Of a stretch of DNA of 64,000 nucleotides, positions 1-8,045 are shown one piece after another (within the stretch, counting starts at the first letter, position 1; every line of letters begins with the position of its first letter). Position numbers and translations under genes: made by a program. Source of the stretch: Sphingobacteriaceae bacterium GW460-11-11-14-LB5 (GTDB taxonomy: Bacteria > Bacteroidota > Bacteroidia > Sphingobacteriales > Sphingobacteriaceae); assembly GCA_002151545.1 (NCBI GenBank), contig CP021237.1, positions 4,340,001 through 4,404,000 of the forward strand. Direction: 5' to 3'. The notes under the pieces are model-generated. The model worked only from the letters and a program-made list of their open reading frames with translations, ran no database searches and was not told the origin of the DNA.

Positions 1-283
1 AGGTTTGATCTAATTGTGATAAAATACCCCGGCCATCTTCGGTTAAGGTATAATATTTACGCGGTGGGCCTGAGGTAGATTCTACCCAGTTGTAGCTTAA
101 CAAACCGTTGTTTTTAAGCCTGGTTAATAATGGATATAATGTACCCTCAACCACCAATAGCTTTGCCGTCCTTAATTCGGCAATAATATCCGAAGCATAT
201 ATTTCGCCCCGGGAGATGATTGATAAAACACAGTACTCCAGAATTCCCTTCCGCATTTGTGTTTGCGTATTTTCTGCTATCAT
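1..283 (-). CDS. PadR-family transcriptional regulator (C-terminus outside window)
   Basis: Reading from position 283 towards 1 gives an open frame of 94 codons that runs off the window edge. It begins MIAENTQTQMRKGILEYCVL and contains the PadR winged-helix hallmarks: a helix with SRGEIYASDIIAEL, the wing residues VEGTLYPLLTRLKNNGLL, and the beta-wing SGPPRKYYTLTEDG. PadR proteins are small DNA-binding repressors that usually control an adjacent transporter or membrane-protein operon and often themselves. Only the DNA-binding part is visible; the C-terminal dimerisation helix lies beyond the window. The start ATG is the only one near the conserved N-terminus. The regulated genes are probably co-transcribed to the left, outside the window. 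Confidence 0.9.
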   Translation of the reverse strand, partial: MIAENTQTQMRKGILEYCVLSIISRGEIYASDIIAELRTAKLLVVEGTLYPLLTRLKNNGLLSYNWVESTSGPPRKYYTLTEDGRGILSQLDQT

Positions 284-890
284 ATAACAAAGATATATGT
301 TTTATATACTACCATGCAATACATAGTACTAAAATAAATCAAATTAAATTCACAAATAACTGATTATCAGCATAATAATTTTAAATTAAATTTTGTGTTT
401 CGGAAATAATTCTGTAAAAGTTGAAAATTTTTAATACTTTTTAGAAAAGCAAGGTCCTGTAATCCTTCGGTTTTTGTAGTCCTGCTATCACCTATAGTCC
501 CGATTTAGATAGGCTTTTAAATATAAAATATTCGATAAAATCGGGAGCTATTTGGTTCTATCAGGTTTAAGGTGGATAGGGCTATTGTTACGATTAATGA
601 TTTTTGAGATAATGCCAGAACAGCCCCCTGTAAATAAACCCGACAGAGCGGGTAGGCCGCAGCCCGATTTTTCATCGGGAGAGGACTACAAGCGATGGCG
701 GGACTACAGCTCCCATGAAAAGCGGCACGCAAATTTTCCAAAAGAAGAAATTCATTCTAACTGCTTTAGCGTTCCAAAGTCTGCCCGTATACCTACCCTT
801 TTAAACCTCGTAGGCCACACACGAATAATATATATAAATACTATAGAATTAATATATTTTAATAATTTTGCAGCGTCTTAACTTATTTTC
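284..890. other. Gene-free divergent region with an intergenic repeat relic
   Basis: This 607-base spacer separates the PadR gene (minus) from the permease (plus). I see no convincing gene in it; a 109-codon plus-strand frame (552-881) has no recognisable features and overlaps the repeat. At about 640-715 lies a GC-richer block that starts TAAACCCGACAG and ends GCGGGACTACAG, with an internal CCCGAT/ATCGGG hairpin at 662-679. Similar block ends occur near 24765-24857 and 49925-50052, suggesting a dispersed intergenic repeat. A TAATTTTG element at 863-870 fits the Bacteroidota -7 box and lies 20 bases before the permease ATG, but no clear TTG -33 box is placed correctly. Confidence 0.5.
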
Positions 891-2342
891 ATGAAAAAAT
901 CTATTGCCAGCATAGTTGCTGAGGCAAACGAGAGTGGCGAAGGAAGCCTAAAAAGAACCTTAGGCCCCATTAACCTTATTTTAATTGGCGTAGGTTTAAC
1001 GCTTGGTGCAGGTTTATTTTCGATTACAGGTTTGGCCGCGGCCAACCACTCTGGGCCAGCAGTTACACTATCTTTTGTTATTGCAGCATTGGGCTGTGGT
1101 TTTGCAGCTTTATGTTATGCTGAATTTGCATCCATGATTCCGGTTGCGGGTAGTGCCTATACCTATTCTTATGCCACCATGGGCGAGCTTTTCGCCTGGA
1201 TTATAGGCTGGGATCTGGTGTTGGAATATTCTGTGGGTTGTGCTACCGTAGCCATCAGCTGGTCGCAGTATTTAACCAAATTTTTGGCCAGCCTGCATAT
1301 TTATCTCCCTCCGCAGTTAACCTTATCTCCTTTCGAAACCGCTAAACTGGCCGATGGTTCTACCGTTAATGGCATCATTAACATCCCCGCAGCATTGGTG
1401 GTGGTATTAATGACAGCCATATTAATCCGCGGTACCAAAGGCTCGGCCATTGTAAACGGGATAATTGTGTTTCTTAAAGTTGGCGTGGTATTGGTTTTCA
1501 TCGCATTGGGCTGGCAATATATCGATCCGGCCAACTACCATCCCTACATCCCCGAAAATACCGGGACCTTTGGTCAGTTTGGCTGGAGCGGCGTTTTACG
1601 TGGCGCTGGTTTAGTCTTTTTCGTATTTATAGGTTTCGATGCTGTTGCCGCTTCGGCGCAGGAAACGAAGAACCCTGCCCGCGATTTACCTATCGGTATC
1701 ATTGGATCGTTGCTGGTTTGCACGGTTTTATTCGGTTTATTTGGGCACGTGATGACTGGCCTGGCCAATTATAAAGAATTTGCCAACAGCGGTGCCCCTG
1801 TAGCCATTGCCATCGAAAAAACACCTTATGCATGGTTAAGTCAGGCGATTATTCTGGCCATTTTGATCGGTTATACTTCGGTAATCTTGATCGATTTAAT
1901 GGCGCAATCGCGGATGTTCTATTCCATTAGTAAGGATGGCTTATTGCCAAAAATGTTTTCTGATGTTCATGCAAAATTTAAAACACCTTACAAATCGAAC
2001 ATTATCCTTTGTGTATTTATTGGACTTTTTGCAGCATTTGTCCCCATGAATGTAGTAGGCGAAATGACTAGCATTGGTACCTTACTGGCATTTTTAATGG
2101 TTTGTGTGGGCATCCTGATCTTAAGAAAAACAAATCCTGAAGCTAAACGCCCATTTAAAGTTCCATTTGTACCCTTAATTCCCATTTTAGGCATTTTAAC
2201 CTGTATTGCCATGATGGTATTTTTACCCTGGGAAACCTGGCTGAGGCTGGCGGTTTGGTTAATTATTGGCTTAGCCATTTACTTCTGGTACGGCAAAAAG
2301 AATAGCAAACTAAAAGCCCAGGAAGAGCAGACAAAACTATAG
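891..2342 (+). CDS. APC-superfamily amino acid permease (CAT-like)
   Basis: The 483-residue product is an inner-membrane amino acid transporter of the APC superfamily, closest in style to cationic amino acid transporter (CAT/YfnA-like) permeases. The hallmark TM1 motif is at residues 38-50 (GAGLFSITGLAAA), and TM2-3 carries YAEFASMIPVAGSAYTY at 76-92. About twelve hydrophobic segments run to the C-terminus, and the last loop has the family signature RKTNPEAKRPFKVPFVP. Family length is normally 450-500 residues, so it looks complete. Substrate cannot be read from sequence. It is transcribed alone. A 12-bp inverted repeat follows the stop codon. Confidence 0.92.
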   Translation: MKKSIASIVAEANESGEGSLKRTLGPINLILIGVGLTLGAGLFSITGLAAANHSGPAVTLSFVIAALGCGFAALCYAEFASMIPVAGSAYTYSYATMGELFAWIIGWDLVLEYSVGCATVAISWSQYLTKFLASLHIYLPPQLTLSPFETAKLADGSTVNGIINIPAALVVVLMTAILIRGTKGSAIVNGIIVFLKVGVVLVFIALGWQYIDPANYHPYIPENTGTFGQFGWSGVLRGAGLVFFVFIGFDAVAASAQETKNPARDLPIGIIGSLLVCTVLFGLFGHVMTGLANYKEFANSGAPVAIAIEKTPYAWLSQAIILAILIGYTSVILIDLMAQSRMFYSISKDGLLPKMFSDVHAKFKTPYKSNIILCVFIGLFAAFVPMNVVGEMTSIGTLLAFLMVCVGILILRKTNPEAKRPFKVPFVPLIPILGILTCIAMMVFLPWETWLRLAVWLIIGLAIYFWYGKKNSKLKAQEEQTKL

Positions 2343-2371
2343 GTAATAAACTCATTACTATACATCTGGCA

Positions 2372-2407
2372 CGATTAAGCTGTTTCATTTTCTATACAGC
2401 TTAATCG
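2372..2407 (+). terminator. Stem-loop downstream of permease
   Basis: Perfect 12-bp arms (CGATTAAGCTGT at 2372-2383 and its complement at 2396-2407) enclose a 12-nt loop, 30 bases after the permease stop. It lacks a clean T-tract, so it may be a 3' end-stabilising structure rather than an intrinsic terminator. Confidence 0.5.
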
Positions 2408-2552
2408 GCTATTTATTCGCCTTATGGGATTGATAAACGTATAAATATCAGTTGAATAACAAAAAAATATAAGTTATTAACAATTCCACATTTTTCTTAA
2501 TTTTTGGCTTGGGATTTGTCTTAAGGAAATTAACCCTATTAAACTCATCCCT

Positions 2553-2717
2553 ATGCTTATTAAATTAGACACATCCGTTTTCAGGCTTTCGAGGCATAAA
2601 GCAGAAACCGTAAAAAAAAGCGTTACACCACTCACAAGAGCGCAATGGATTACTGCCGATAGAATTGTGATCGCAGCGATATTTATTGCCACCATTGTTG
2701 GTGCAATTTTATTTTAA
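2553..2717 (+). CDS. Possible small membrane protein (54 aa)
   Basis: An ATG-initiated frame of 54 codons encodes a basic, Ser/Thr-rich N-terminal half followed by one hydrophobic helix (RIVIAAIFIATIVGAILF) that reaches the C-terminus. That architecture is typical of small tail-anchored inner-membrane proteins, and the frame fills most of an otherwise gene-free spacer. No Shine-Dalgarno sequence is present, which is normal for Bacteroidota. I do not recognise a family. A hydrophobic frame also exists on the opposite strand, so chance cannot be excluded. Confidence 0.35.
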   Translation: MLIKLDTSVFRLSRHKAETVKKSVTPLTRAQWITADRIVIAAIFIATIVGAILF

Positions 2718-2731
2718 TTTCCGATGATTGA

Positions 2732-3628
2732 TCAAAAATCTTCAGAAATCATTTCCTTATTCATCACCACTGCGGCCATTGTTCCTGCAGCTGTAATGAT
2801 AGATAGCGACCTAAACAGGGTTGCACAATCTCCTGCGGCATAAACGCCTTTGGCCGTGCTTTGCTGTTGCTCATCGACTTTTATTGTTTTTAAATCTGTG
2901 AGTTCAAATCCGAGCTGCTCGTTGAAATTGAAATGTTGTTCCACATCGGGTTTTATGTATATCGCTTTCAAAGTCAATTTCTCACCGTTTTTAAAAACAA
3001 CCTCTTCAAGATAGCCATTATTGTGCAGCAGTTCAACAACTTCATCTTCTATGATGGTCATTGATTTAGCTTTTAATTTTTCAGTCTGCTCGGCGCTTAG
3101 CTGCGATTTACCGTTAGTTAATATCGTTAAATCTTTATTCCAATGGTTCAGGGTTTTGGCCATCTCAAATGCATGTTCGCCATTCATTAACAGCCCTATT
3201 TTTTCACCCTTCACCTCGTAGCCGTGGCAATAAGGGCAATGTATAGCAGAAATGGCCCAACACTCGGACAAACCTTTAATGTTAGGTAGTACATCTTTTA
3301 AACCTGTAGCCAATAATATTTTCCGTGCCGTAAAATTTTCACCCTTCGCTATCTCAACGCTAAAACCTCCATCTATTTTCCTGGCCGAAATAACTTTCCC
3401 TTCTAAAAATCTGAATGTTGGGTATTTCAGCACTTCTGTCTTCGCAGCTTTAGCAATATCAGCAGGTTTATCACCATCGTGCGTTAAAAAATTATGCGAA
3501 TGCGGGGTTTGCCTGTTACACGATTTGCCCGCATCGATGACCAAAACATTTCTCGTGGCCCTGCCCAAAGTTAAAGCAGCAGATAAGCCTGCATAGCTTC
3601 CGCCAATAATGATTACATCAAAATCCAT
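2732..3628 (-). CDS. NAD(P)/FAD-dependent oxidoreductase, thioredoxin-reductase-like
   Basis: The 298-residue product is a cytoplasmic flavoprotein of the thioredoxin reductase fold. The N-terminal FAD-binding motif GGSYAG is at residues 9-14, a redox-type CPYC pair at 131-134, and the second FAD motif AAGDCA at 264-269. Total length matches low-molecular-weight thioredoxin reductases (about 300). Sequences of this kind, with HCPYCHGYE, are common as stand-alone oxidoreductases of unknown electron acceptor and differ from canonical TrxB, whose pair is CATC. The start is placed at the MDFDVII methionine because the Rossmann strand must begin there; an upstream in-frame ATG at 3667 would add 13 unrelated residues. 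Its 3' end faces the small putative membrane gene. Confidence 0.85.
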   Translation of the reverse strand: MDFDVIIIGGSYAGLSAALTLGRATRNVLVIDAGKSCNRQTPHSHNFLTHDGDKPADIAKAAKTEVLKYPTFRFLEGKVISARKIDGGFSVEIAKGENFTARKILLATGLKDVLPNIKGLSECWAISAIHCPYCHGYEVKGEKIGLLMNGEHAFEMAKTLNHWNKDLTILTNGKSQLSAEQTEKLKAKSMTIIEDEVVELLHNNGYLEEVVFKNGEKLTLKAIYIKPDVEQHFNFNEQLGFELTDLKTIKVDEQQQSTAKGVYAAGDCATLFRSLSIITAAGTMAAVVMNKEMISEDF

Positions 3629-3701
3629 ATCTAAATCTTTTATTACAAAGATCCAAAACGAATACACAAATGCAACATTATTGCATTAAATTAATGTCAT
3701 T

Positions 3702-4328
3702 TTATTTTCTGAAGATGGTTGCCTTGATAAAACCGCCATAATAGAGTCGTTCTTCCACAATCAGATAACTGGCTTTGAAAAAATATGGATTCATATTGAT
3801 AAGCTCATCCGCTTCTACAATACCTAACAATCTAAAAAAGCTGTACATGGATTTGAGCAGCAGCCATTTCCACCAGTTTCCATTGATTTTGTTGAATGAA
3901 AAATCGACCAGAAACCATAATCCCTCTTTCTTTAAATAGTCATGTAACTGCCTGAATACTTTTACAGCCCGTTGCTCCGCAAAATTATCAAATAAAAAAG
4001 GTGTTAAAATTACATCAAATAAGACATCAGTTTTAAAATCCTCGATACCAAGGTTTACGAATGTGACCTGATTGTCTTTATAGTTTCGTTTTTGAGAAAG
4101 CGCAATCATTTTGGCAGATATTTCTACGTAAACAATCTTTAACCCGTTGGTGTAAACCTTCGCCAGTTCCTCCAAAATCCACCCGGTACCACCGCCTACA
4201 ATTAATACATGGCTATTCTCCTGAATATATTGAAGTTGATTGATCTGCGAATTCACCTGCGATTTAAAAAACACCAAACGACTTAAAGTATCGTAATGGT
4301 TTGCTAATTTATCGTAGTTGTTGTTCAT
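3702..4328 (-). CDS. Class I SAM-dependent methyltransferase
   Basis: This 208-residue protein has the class I methyltransferase fold. Motif I (VGGGTGW) lies at residues 44-50, an acidic residue after the second strand appears in VYVEIS near 77, and the motif IV-like segment FDVILTPFLFDNF follows. The C-terminus has hydrophobic stretches (WWKWLLLKSMYSFFRLLG) that could favour a lipid-like substrate. Its neighbour, transcribed in the same direction 79 bases upstream, is a UbiA-like membrane protein, so the two may act on the same prenylated or lipid compound; that link is inference. The substrate is unknown. Confidence 0.85.
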   Translation of the reverse strand: MNNNYDKLANHYDTLSRLVFFKSQVNSQINQLQYIQENSHVLIVGGGTGWILEELAKVYTNGLKIVYVEISAKMIALSQKRNYKDNQVTFVNLGIEDFKTDVLFDVILTPFLFDNFAEQRAVKVFRQLHDYLKKEGLWFLVDFSFNKINGNWWKWLLLKSMYSFFRLLGIVEADELINMNPYFFKASYLIVEERLYYGGFIKATIFRK

Positions 4329-4407
4329 TGGTTAACTGTTTAATTGTTGAAATTGGTTAATTGACATAACACCGATTAACCCCTTAACCGATTTAAACCA
4401 TTAACCC
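4329..4407. repeat. Operon spacer of TTAAYTG/RRTTAA units with inverted arms
   Basis: The spacer between the UbiA-like and methyltransferase genes is built of short units: TTAACTG, TTTAATTG, TTGAAATTG, TTAATTG, then ATTAACC, CCTTAACC, GATTTAAACC and ATTAACC in the opposite sense. The halves can pair as a long imperfect hairpin. Unit length varies from 7 to 10, so it is a looser relative of the strict 7-nt tracts elsewhere in the window. Confidence 0.5.
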
Positions 4408-5412
4408 CTATCGTACAAACTGCATTCCGATTATTCCGCATATCGCTTTAAACAAAATGAGTCCATCAATTACCATCAAATAATAAAGAATATTTTTTCT
4501 TCTGTGCATGGAATAGGCCACGTAAATCGTGAGGATAAAAGGCAGCACATTAAATAAAACCTGCGGCAATCCGAAACCTTTGTAACGCGCAAATATGCCC
4601 AAAGAAATTAAGCCAATAATCAGCAATGGAATCAGGATACTGAAAATTGTTCTGCGCAGACCGTAACGCACTACAAATGTTCTTAAATGTTTATTGGCAT
4701 CGGTTGGGTAATCTTTAATGTCAAAAATGATTGCATTTACCGTGCAAAACATCCAATTTTTAATAAATAACCAGGTCCAAAGTACAGAATCATGGTAACC
4801 AACCCCTGTTTCAATTTTAAGCATAATTAACGGCAATACATTGGCACAGCAGGCCCACACAAAACCGATTACAAAAGCTTTTAACCAGCCAGTATTACGC
4901 AGGTTAAATTGGAGAAAAGATCTGGGCAACAAACCATAGTATAATCCTCCTGCGGTGATGATGATCAATATGGCCACCCAATAACTAAATGGCAAAGCCA
5001 GGATATGCTGAAAGTTTTGGTAGAGCAGGTTGATGGCCAGCAGCATGCAAATAATAAAAAGCACAGCCTGACTCCAGTTGATAAACCGCTTATGCTTGAA
5101 ATACCACTGATTGCGGGGATTGGTTGTAGATGGTTTGGTAGAAACCTTATTGTAAGCGTAGGTATAATAGATAGTTGGTGCCAGAAAAAGCAACAGGTAG
5201 TAATTTAATGAATTAAGCGGCAGCCTTAATTGGAAGGTTGCTTCGAGCGTGAGCGCAACAGCCAGAATGCCCACGAAGTAGTTTCCATAAAAAATGAACC
5301 TGATAATTTTACCGAACATTTGCCACTGTTTATCGGCAGGCAATTTCGGATATATAATTGAATAAGGTAAATAATTATAAAGATTAATAAAGCACAAAGC
5401 AGTATACATCAA
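4408..5412 (-). CDS. UbiA-like prenyltransferase-family membrane protein
   Basis: The 334-residue protein has about nine hydrophobic segments. Its most diagnostic feature is DIKDYPTD at residues 231-238 in NAIIFDIKDYPTDANKHLRT, which resembles the second aspartate-rich motif of UbiA-superfamily intramembrane prenyltransferases (DxxxD, followed by a T and a hydrophobic helix). The first Asp-rich motif is not obvious; the expected position near 85-90 reads YAYNK. It could therefore be a divergent or altered-function UbiA member. UbiA enzymes attach isoprenoid chains to aromatic or sugar acceptors in the membrane. The adjacent methyltransferase fits a modification pathway. Function is not certain. 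Confidence 0.6.
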   Translation of the reverse strand: MMYTALCFINLYNYLPYSIIYPKLPADKQWQMFGKIIRFIFYGNYFVGILAVALTLEATFQLRLPLNSLNYYLLLFLAPTIYYTYAYNKVSTKPSTTNPRNQWYFKHKRFINWSQAVLFIICMLLAINLLYQNFQHILALPFSYWVAILIIITAGGLYYGLLPRSFLQFNLRNTGWLKAFVIGFVWACCANVLPLIMLKIETGVGYHDSVLWTWLFIKNWMFCTVNAIIFDIKDYPTDANKHLRTFVVRYGLRRTIFSILIPLLIIGLISLGIFARYKGFGLPQVLFNVLPFILTIYVAYSMHRRKNILYYLMVIDGLILFKAICGIIGMQFVR

Positions 5413-5443
5413 CCTACTTTGTGCTTAAGGTATTTATTGGAAG

Positions 5444-6781
5444 CTATGGAAGCGTGGTTAAGTTAACCGTTGGCGCTGTACCTGTAGCTGTTCTGGTAAA
5501 TGACTGGTTCGGCGTAACGTAATTGGCAAAAAACCCACCATTTCGCAAATAAAATTTACCGCCCGATACACCACCTGCAAAATCCATCCTTTGTTGATTG
5601 GTACCTGTGGCATCAACTGTAAAATTGGCTGTAGTAATCTCTGTCCAGGTACCAGCAGTATTGCGGATCCATTGGTTATTGTAATCGGCTCTTCTGCCCA
5701 GATAACCGTTTTTATCATTAAAGTTTTCTAAGAAAGAATATAATCCTGTTAAATAGCTATTGGTATTTGGTTTTTTCCATGAAGCCATGAACGACCAGGT
5801 ACCTAGTTCTGGTGCATAAAACCACGAAGAATAAATGGTATTTCCCAATCCATCTGGCTTGGCCTGTGTTAAAAACTTATAGGTATTTCCAGCAACCCAA
5901 TTATAAATCAGGTAAGACTGCCCGCCTTCACCCTCTCCTGTAAAATTAGTCGCCACAACATTAGTGCCTTTTCTGGTCCAGGTTGTGGTTCCACCAGTAG
6001 GGTTCCATACCGAAAAAAGCATCCTGCGTTCTGTTGCCGAGTTAACCTGCATTCCGAAATAGCCACCACTAAAACCATTGGCCATGTAATAACTTCCAAT
6101 TTTATCTTCTCCGGTTGGAACAGTAATTTCACTATAAAACCACTCTGTATTGGCCGGCGTTGAAAAACCCAGGTGAACTGAAGGGCCTCTTCTAGACCAA
6201 TAATAATTAGCAGGATCGTTCGCATAATACACATTCGATGCCACGGCTGCTCCACTGATCACAAGATCTGAAACATCAGCAAAATACGAACCTGTTTTAC
6301 TTACGCCCTGAAACTGAACAGTTACATAACCGGGAGTAGTAATGTTTACTGTACCAACGGTATAAGTGGTATTTGCTGTACCTGTTGCCGTTACATTAAA
6401 CGGCGTTCCATTTATGGTAATTTTTAAAACACTTGTACCACTCGGTACTGATGCTTTTACGGCTACCGTTAATGCACCTGTATTTCCGATCCTGAAATAA
6501 GAGCTAAAAATACTGTTGGCATTCGTCCAGTTTGCCAGTTTTGTTGAAGTTACCGTTTCTACTCCTCCAGATGCCAATGTGGTTACATAAGCATTTCCCC
6601 CCATCGAAACCGTTAATGATGTACCGCCTAGCGACTGGGTACCTACAAGACCAAGCTTTTCATTTTGATTTAAAGATGCATCATCTGCACCCGCTAAATT
6701 TTCCTGCTTTTTGCAAGAACTGGTAAATAATACAAACCCTAATATTGCCAGGCTTGAAATTGATTTGATAGACTTTTTCAT
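5444..6781 (-). CDS. DUF3472 lipoprotein with N-terminal DUF5077-like domain
   Basis: The 445-residue protein begins with a lipoprotein signal peptide ending FTSSC, with the modified cysteine at residue 23. Residues about 55-178 form a beta-rich module resembling DUF5077, and about 190-400 match DUF3472 style (YYWSRRGPSVHLGF, TEWFYSEITVP, GYFGMQVNS, RRMLFSVW). These domains occur together in secreted Bacteroidota proteins found near polysaccharide-use genes, but their activity is not established. It is likely anchored to the outer membrane. A LacI-type palindrome lies about 120 bases upstream, suggesting sugar-responsive control. It is transcribed alone. Confidence 0.85.
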   Translation of the reverse strand: MKKSIKSISSLAILGFVLFTSSCKKQENLAGADDASLNQNEKLGLVGTQSLGGTSLTVSMGGNAYVTTLASGGVETVTSTKLANWTNANSIFSSYFRIGNTGALTVAVKASVPSGTSVLKITINGTPFNVTATGTANTTYTVGTVNITTPGYVTVQFQGVSKTGSYFADVSDLVISGAAVASNVYYANDPANYYWSRRGPSVHLGFSTPANTEWFYSEITVPTGEDKIGSYYMANGFSGGYFGMQVNSATERRMLFSVWNPTGGTTTWTRKGTNVVATNFTGEGEGGQSYLIYNWVAGNTYKFLTQAKPDGLGNTIYSSWFYAPELGTWSFMASWKKPNTNSYLTGLYSFLENFNDKNGYLGRRADYNNQWIRNTAGTWTEITTANFTVDATGTNQQRMDFAGGVSGGKFYLRNGGFFANYVTPNQSFTRTATGTAPTVNLTTLP

Positions 6782-6902
6782 TGATTTGGTTGAGATTTAT
6801 GGTTAGTAATGATGTATCAAACAGGGACTTATAGCAGCGGCTTGCTTTCTCTAATTTAATGTAGCAATTGAGCATTTCAACCATAATCTTCGACAAAACA
6901 TT

Positions 6903-6918
6903 ACGCAAACGTTTGTGT
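6903..6918. promoter_or_regulatory. LacI-family-type operator palindrome
   Basis: The sequence ACGCAAACGTTTGTGT is a 16-base palindrome with a single mismatched pair around the core CAAACGTTTG (6906-6915). Central CG with flanking AAA/TTT is the standard layout of LacI/GalR-family operators. It lies 122 bases upstream of the DUF3472 gene and over 300 bases from the VOC gene. No LacI-family regulator gene is present in the window. Confidence 0.55.
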
Positions 6919-7061
6919 TTAAAGCACTTACATTCCCCGTAAAATCAACTAAATAACTGAAGTAAAGAAGTATTAATACTACAAGTAGCGCATAACCTGA
7001 ATCGGGTTATTCTGCAGGGTTGTTAGCCTGATTTAAACGGTTCAATAAGTCGAATTAAAAC

Positions 7062-7172
7062 ATGAATTACGTTCCGCTTGAACTTATAATCAATCGTTTG
7101 TGTGGAGAAAAATATACTTGGGAAGAATTGATTTTCTGCTATCTTGAAATCAATAAAAAACACCAGCAATAA
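7062..7172 (+). CDS. Doubtful small ORF (36 aa)
   Basis: An ATG frame of 36 codons (MNYVPLELIINRLCGEKYTW...) precedes the VOC gene by 51 bases on the same strand. Its composition is protein-like, with a possible helix-turn-helix-sized pattern, but nothing identifies it and it may be chance. Confidence 0.2.
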   Translation: MNYVPLELIINRLCGEKYTWEELIFCYLEINKKHQQ

Positions 7173-7223
7173 TGATATCGGTTGCAACAGTACTTGCAAT
7201 CAGCCAACTAGAAAAAAAATAAT

Positions 7224-7643
7224 ATGGAAGAACAAAAAGACAACTTAACTTCAGCTGCTGATACCACACCAAAGGTGACAGGTATTGGCGGCATTTTCTT
7301 TTTTTCCGATAATCCGCAGGAAACGAAAGATTGGTATGCTAAAAATTTAGGATTTGAAATGAGTGCCTGGGGTACCACGAGTTTTGAGTCCAGAAGTCTC
7401 AATAATCCTGAGGAGATCGAATCACTTCAATGGAGCCCTTTCAAAAAAGGAGATGAATATTTTTCGCCGTCTAAAAAGGATTTCATGATTAACTATCGCG
7501 TACAGCATATTGAAGGCCTTGTTGAGAAACTTAAAGAAAACGGCGTAACCATACTTGATGAGATTACCACTTACGATTATGGGAAATTTATCCATATTAT
7601 GGATGGAGAAGGCAATAAGATTGAGTTATGGGAGCCTAGCTAA
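7224..7643 (+). CDS. VOC-family (glyoxalase/bleomycin-resistance fold) protein
   Basis: The 139-residue protein is a single-domain member of the vicinal oxygen chelate superfamily. Typical elements are IGGIFFFSDNPQETKDWY followed by KNLGF near the N-terminus, the central YRVQHIEGLVEKLKENGV, and the C-terminal IMDGEGNKIELWEP, where the glutamate of IELWEP is the usual metal ligand position. Such proteins range from glyoxalase I-like enzymes to resistance or metal-binding proteins; the reaction here is unknown. The first about 15 residues are unstructured. It is monocistronic. Confidence 0.88.
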   Translation: MEEQKDNLTSAADTTPKVTGIGGIFFFSDNPQETKDWYAKNLGFEMSAWGTTSFESRSLNNPEEIESLQWSPFKKGDEYFSPSKKDFMINYRVQHIEGLVEKLKENGVTILDEITTYDYGKFIHIMDGEGNKIELWEPS

Positions 7644-7710
7644 ATCTCTAGTTGACATCATTCTCGCTTATGCGGTAACCATGTAATGCTCAATGAAGCT
7701 AATCTTAAAA

Positions 7711-7743
7711 CAAAAAAAGTCCTTCAGTAAAACTGAAGGACTT
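7711..7743 (-). terminator. Intrinsic terminator after tRNA-Val pair
   Basis: On the minus strand a 12-bp perfect stem (7717-7728 with 7732-7743, 3-nt loop) is followed by a run of seven T residues (7712-7718). It lies directly downstream of the second tRNA-Val. Confidence 0.85.
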
Positions 7744-7746
7744 AAG

Positions 7747-7821
7747 TGGGAAATGAGGGGTTCGAACCCCCGACCCCCTCGGTGTAAACGAGGTGCTCTG
7801 AACCAGCTGAGCTAATTTCCC
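7747..7821 (-). tRNA. tRNA-Val (anticodon TAC)
   Basis: The minus strand folds as a 75-nt tRNA: acceptor stem GGGAAAT/ATTTCCC, D-arm AGCTCAGCTGGT, anticodon stem CCTCG/CGAGG with loop TTTACAC (anticodon TAC, valine), T-arm with GGTTCGAACCCC, and discriminator A. CCA is not encoded. It is the downstream copy of a tandem pair that appears identical over the tRNA body. Confidence 0.96.
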
Positions 7822-7844
7822 TTTAGGGTATTTCAAATTTTTAT

Positions 7845-7875
7845 AAAAAAGCCTTCCAGTTGTACTGAAAGGCTT
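7845..7875 (-). terminator. Terminator-like hairpin between the two tRNA-Val genes
   Basis: The minus strand carries an AAGCCTTTC...AAGGCTT stem (7849-7875) with TGT/ACA loop and a trailing T-run. It has the same layout as the hairpin after the second tRNA, consistent with duplication of a tRNA-plus-hairpin unit followed by drift. Confidence 0.65.
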
Positions 7876-7877
7876 GG

Positions 7878-7952
7878 TGGGAAATGAGGGGTTCGAACCC
7901 CCGACCCCCTCGGTGTAAACGAGGTGCTCTGAACCAGCTGAGCTAATTTCCC
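7878..7952 (-). tRNA. tRNA-Val (anticodon TAC), upstream copy
   Basis: This second 75-nt cloverleaf has the same stems, the loop TTTACAC (anticodon TAC) and discriminator A. It lies 56 bases upstream of the other copy on the same strand. CCA is not encoded. The pair follows recO and may be read from one promoter between recO and the tRNAs. Confidence 0.96.
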
Positions 7953-8045
7953 TTTTTATATTTTCAAACTTAATGCCCCATCCTCCGTTTGGGAATGCAA
8001 ATATAGCGCTATAAAACTGTTCTGCAAATCTTTTTTTCTTTTTTT

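Larger units (their letters stand above)
6782..7223. other. Gene-free divergent region
   Basis: These 442 bases separate the DUF3472 and VOC genes. Apart from the LacI-type palindrome at 6903-6918 and the weak 36-codon frame at 7062-7172, I see no gene, RNA or repeat. Confidence 0.5.

Noticed and set aside
552..881. A 109-codon plus-strand frame before the permease gene
   Set aside because: It covers the intergenic repeat block, has no family features or typical composition, and ends 9 bases before the permease start.
2477..2695. A 72-codon minus-strand hydrophobic frame
   Set aside because: It lies opposite the better-structured 54-codon plus-strand frame and shows no signal or start context; a hydrophobic antisense frame is expected from such a sequence.
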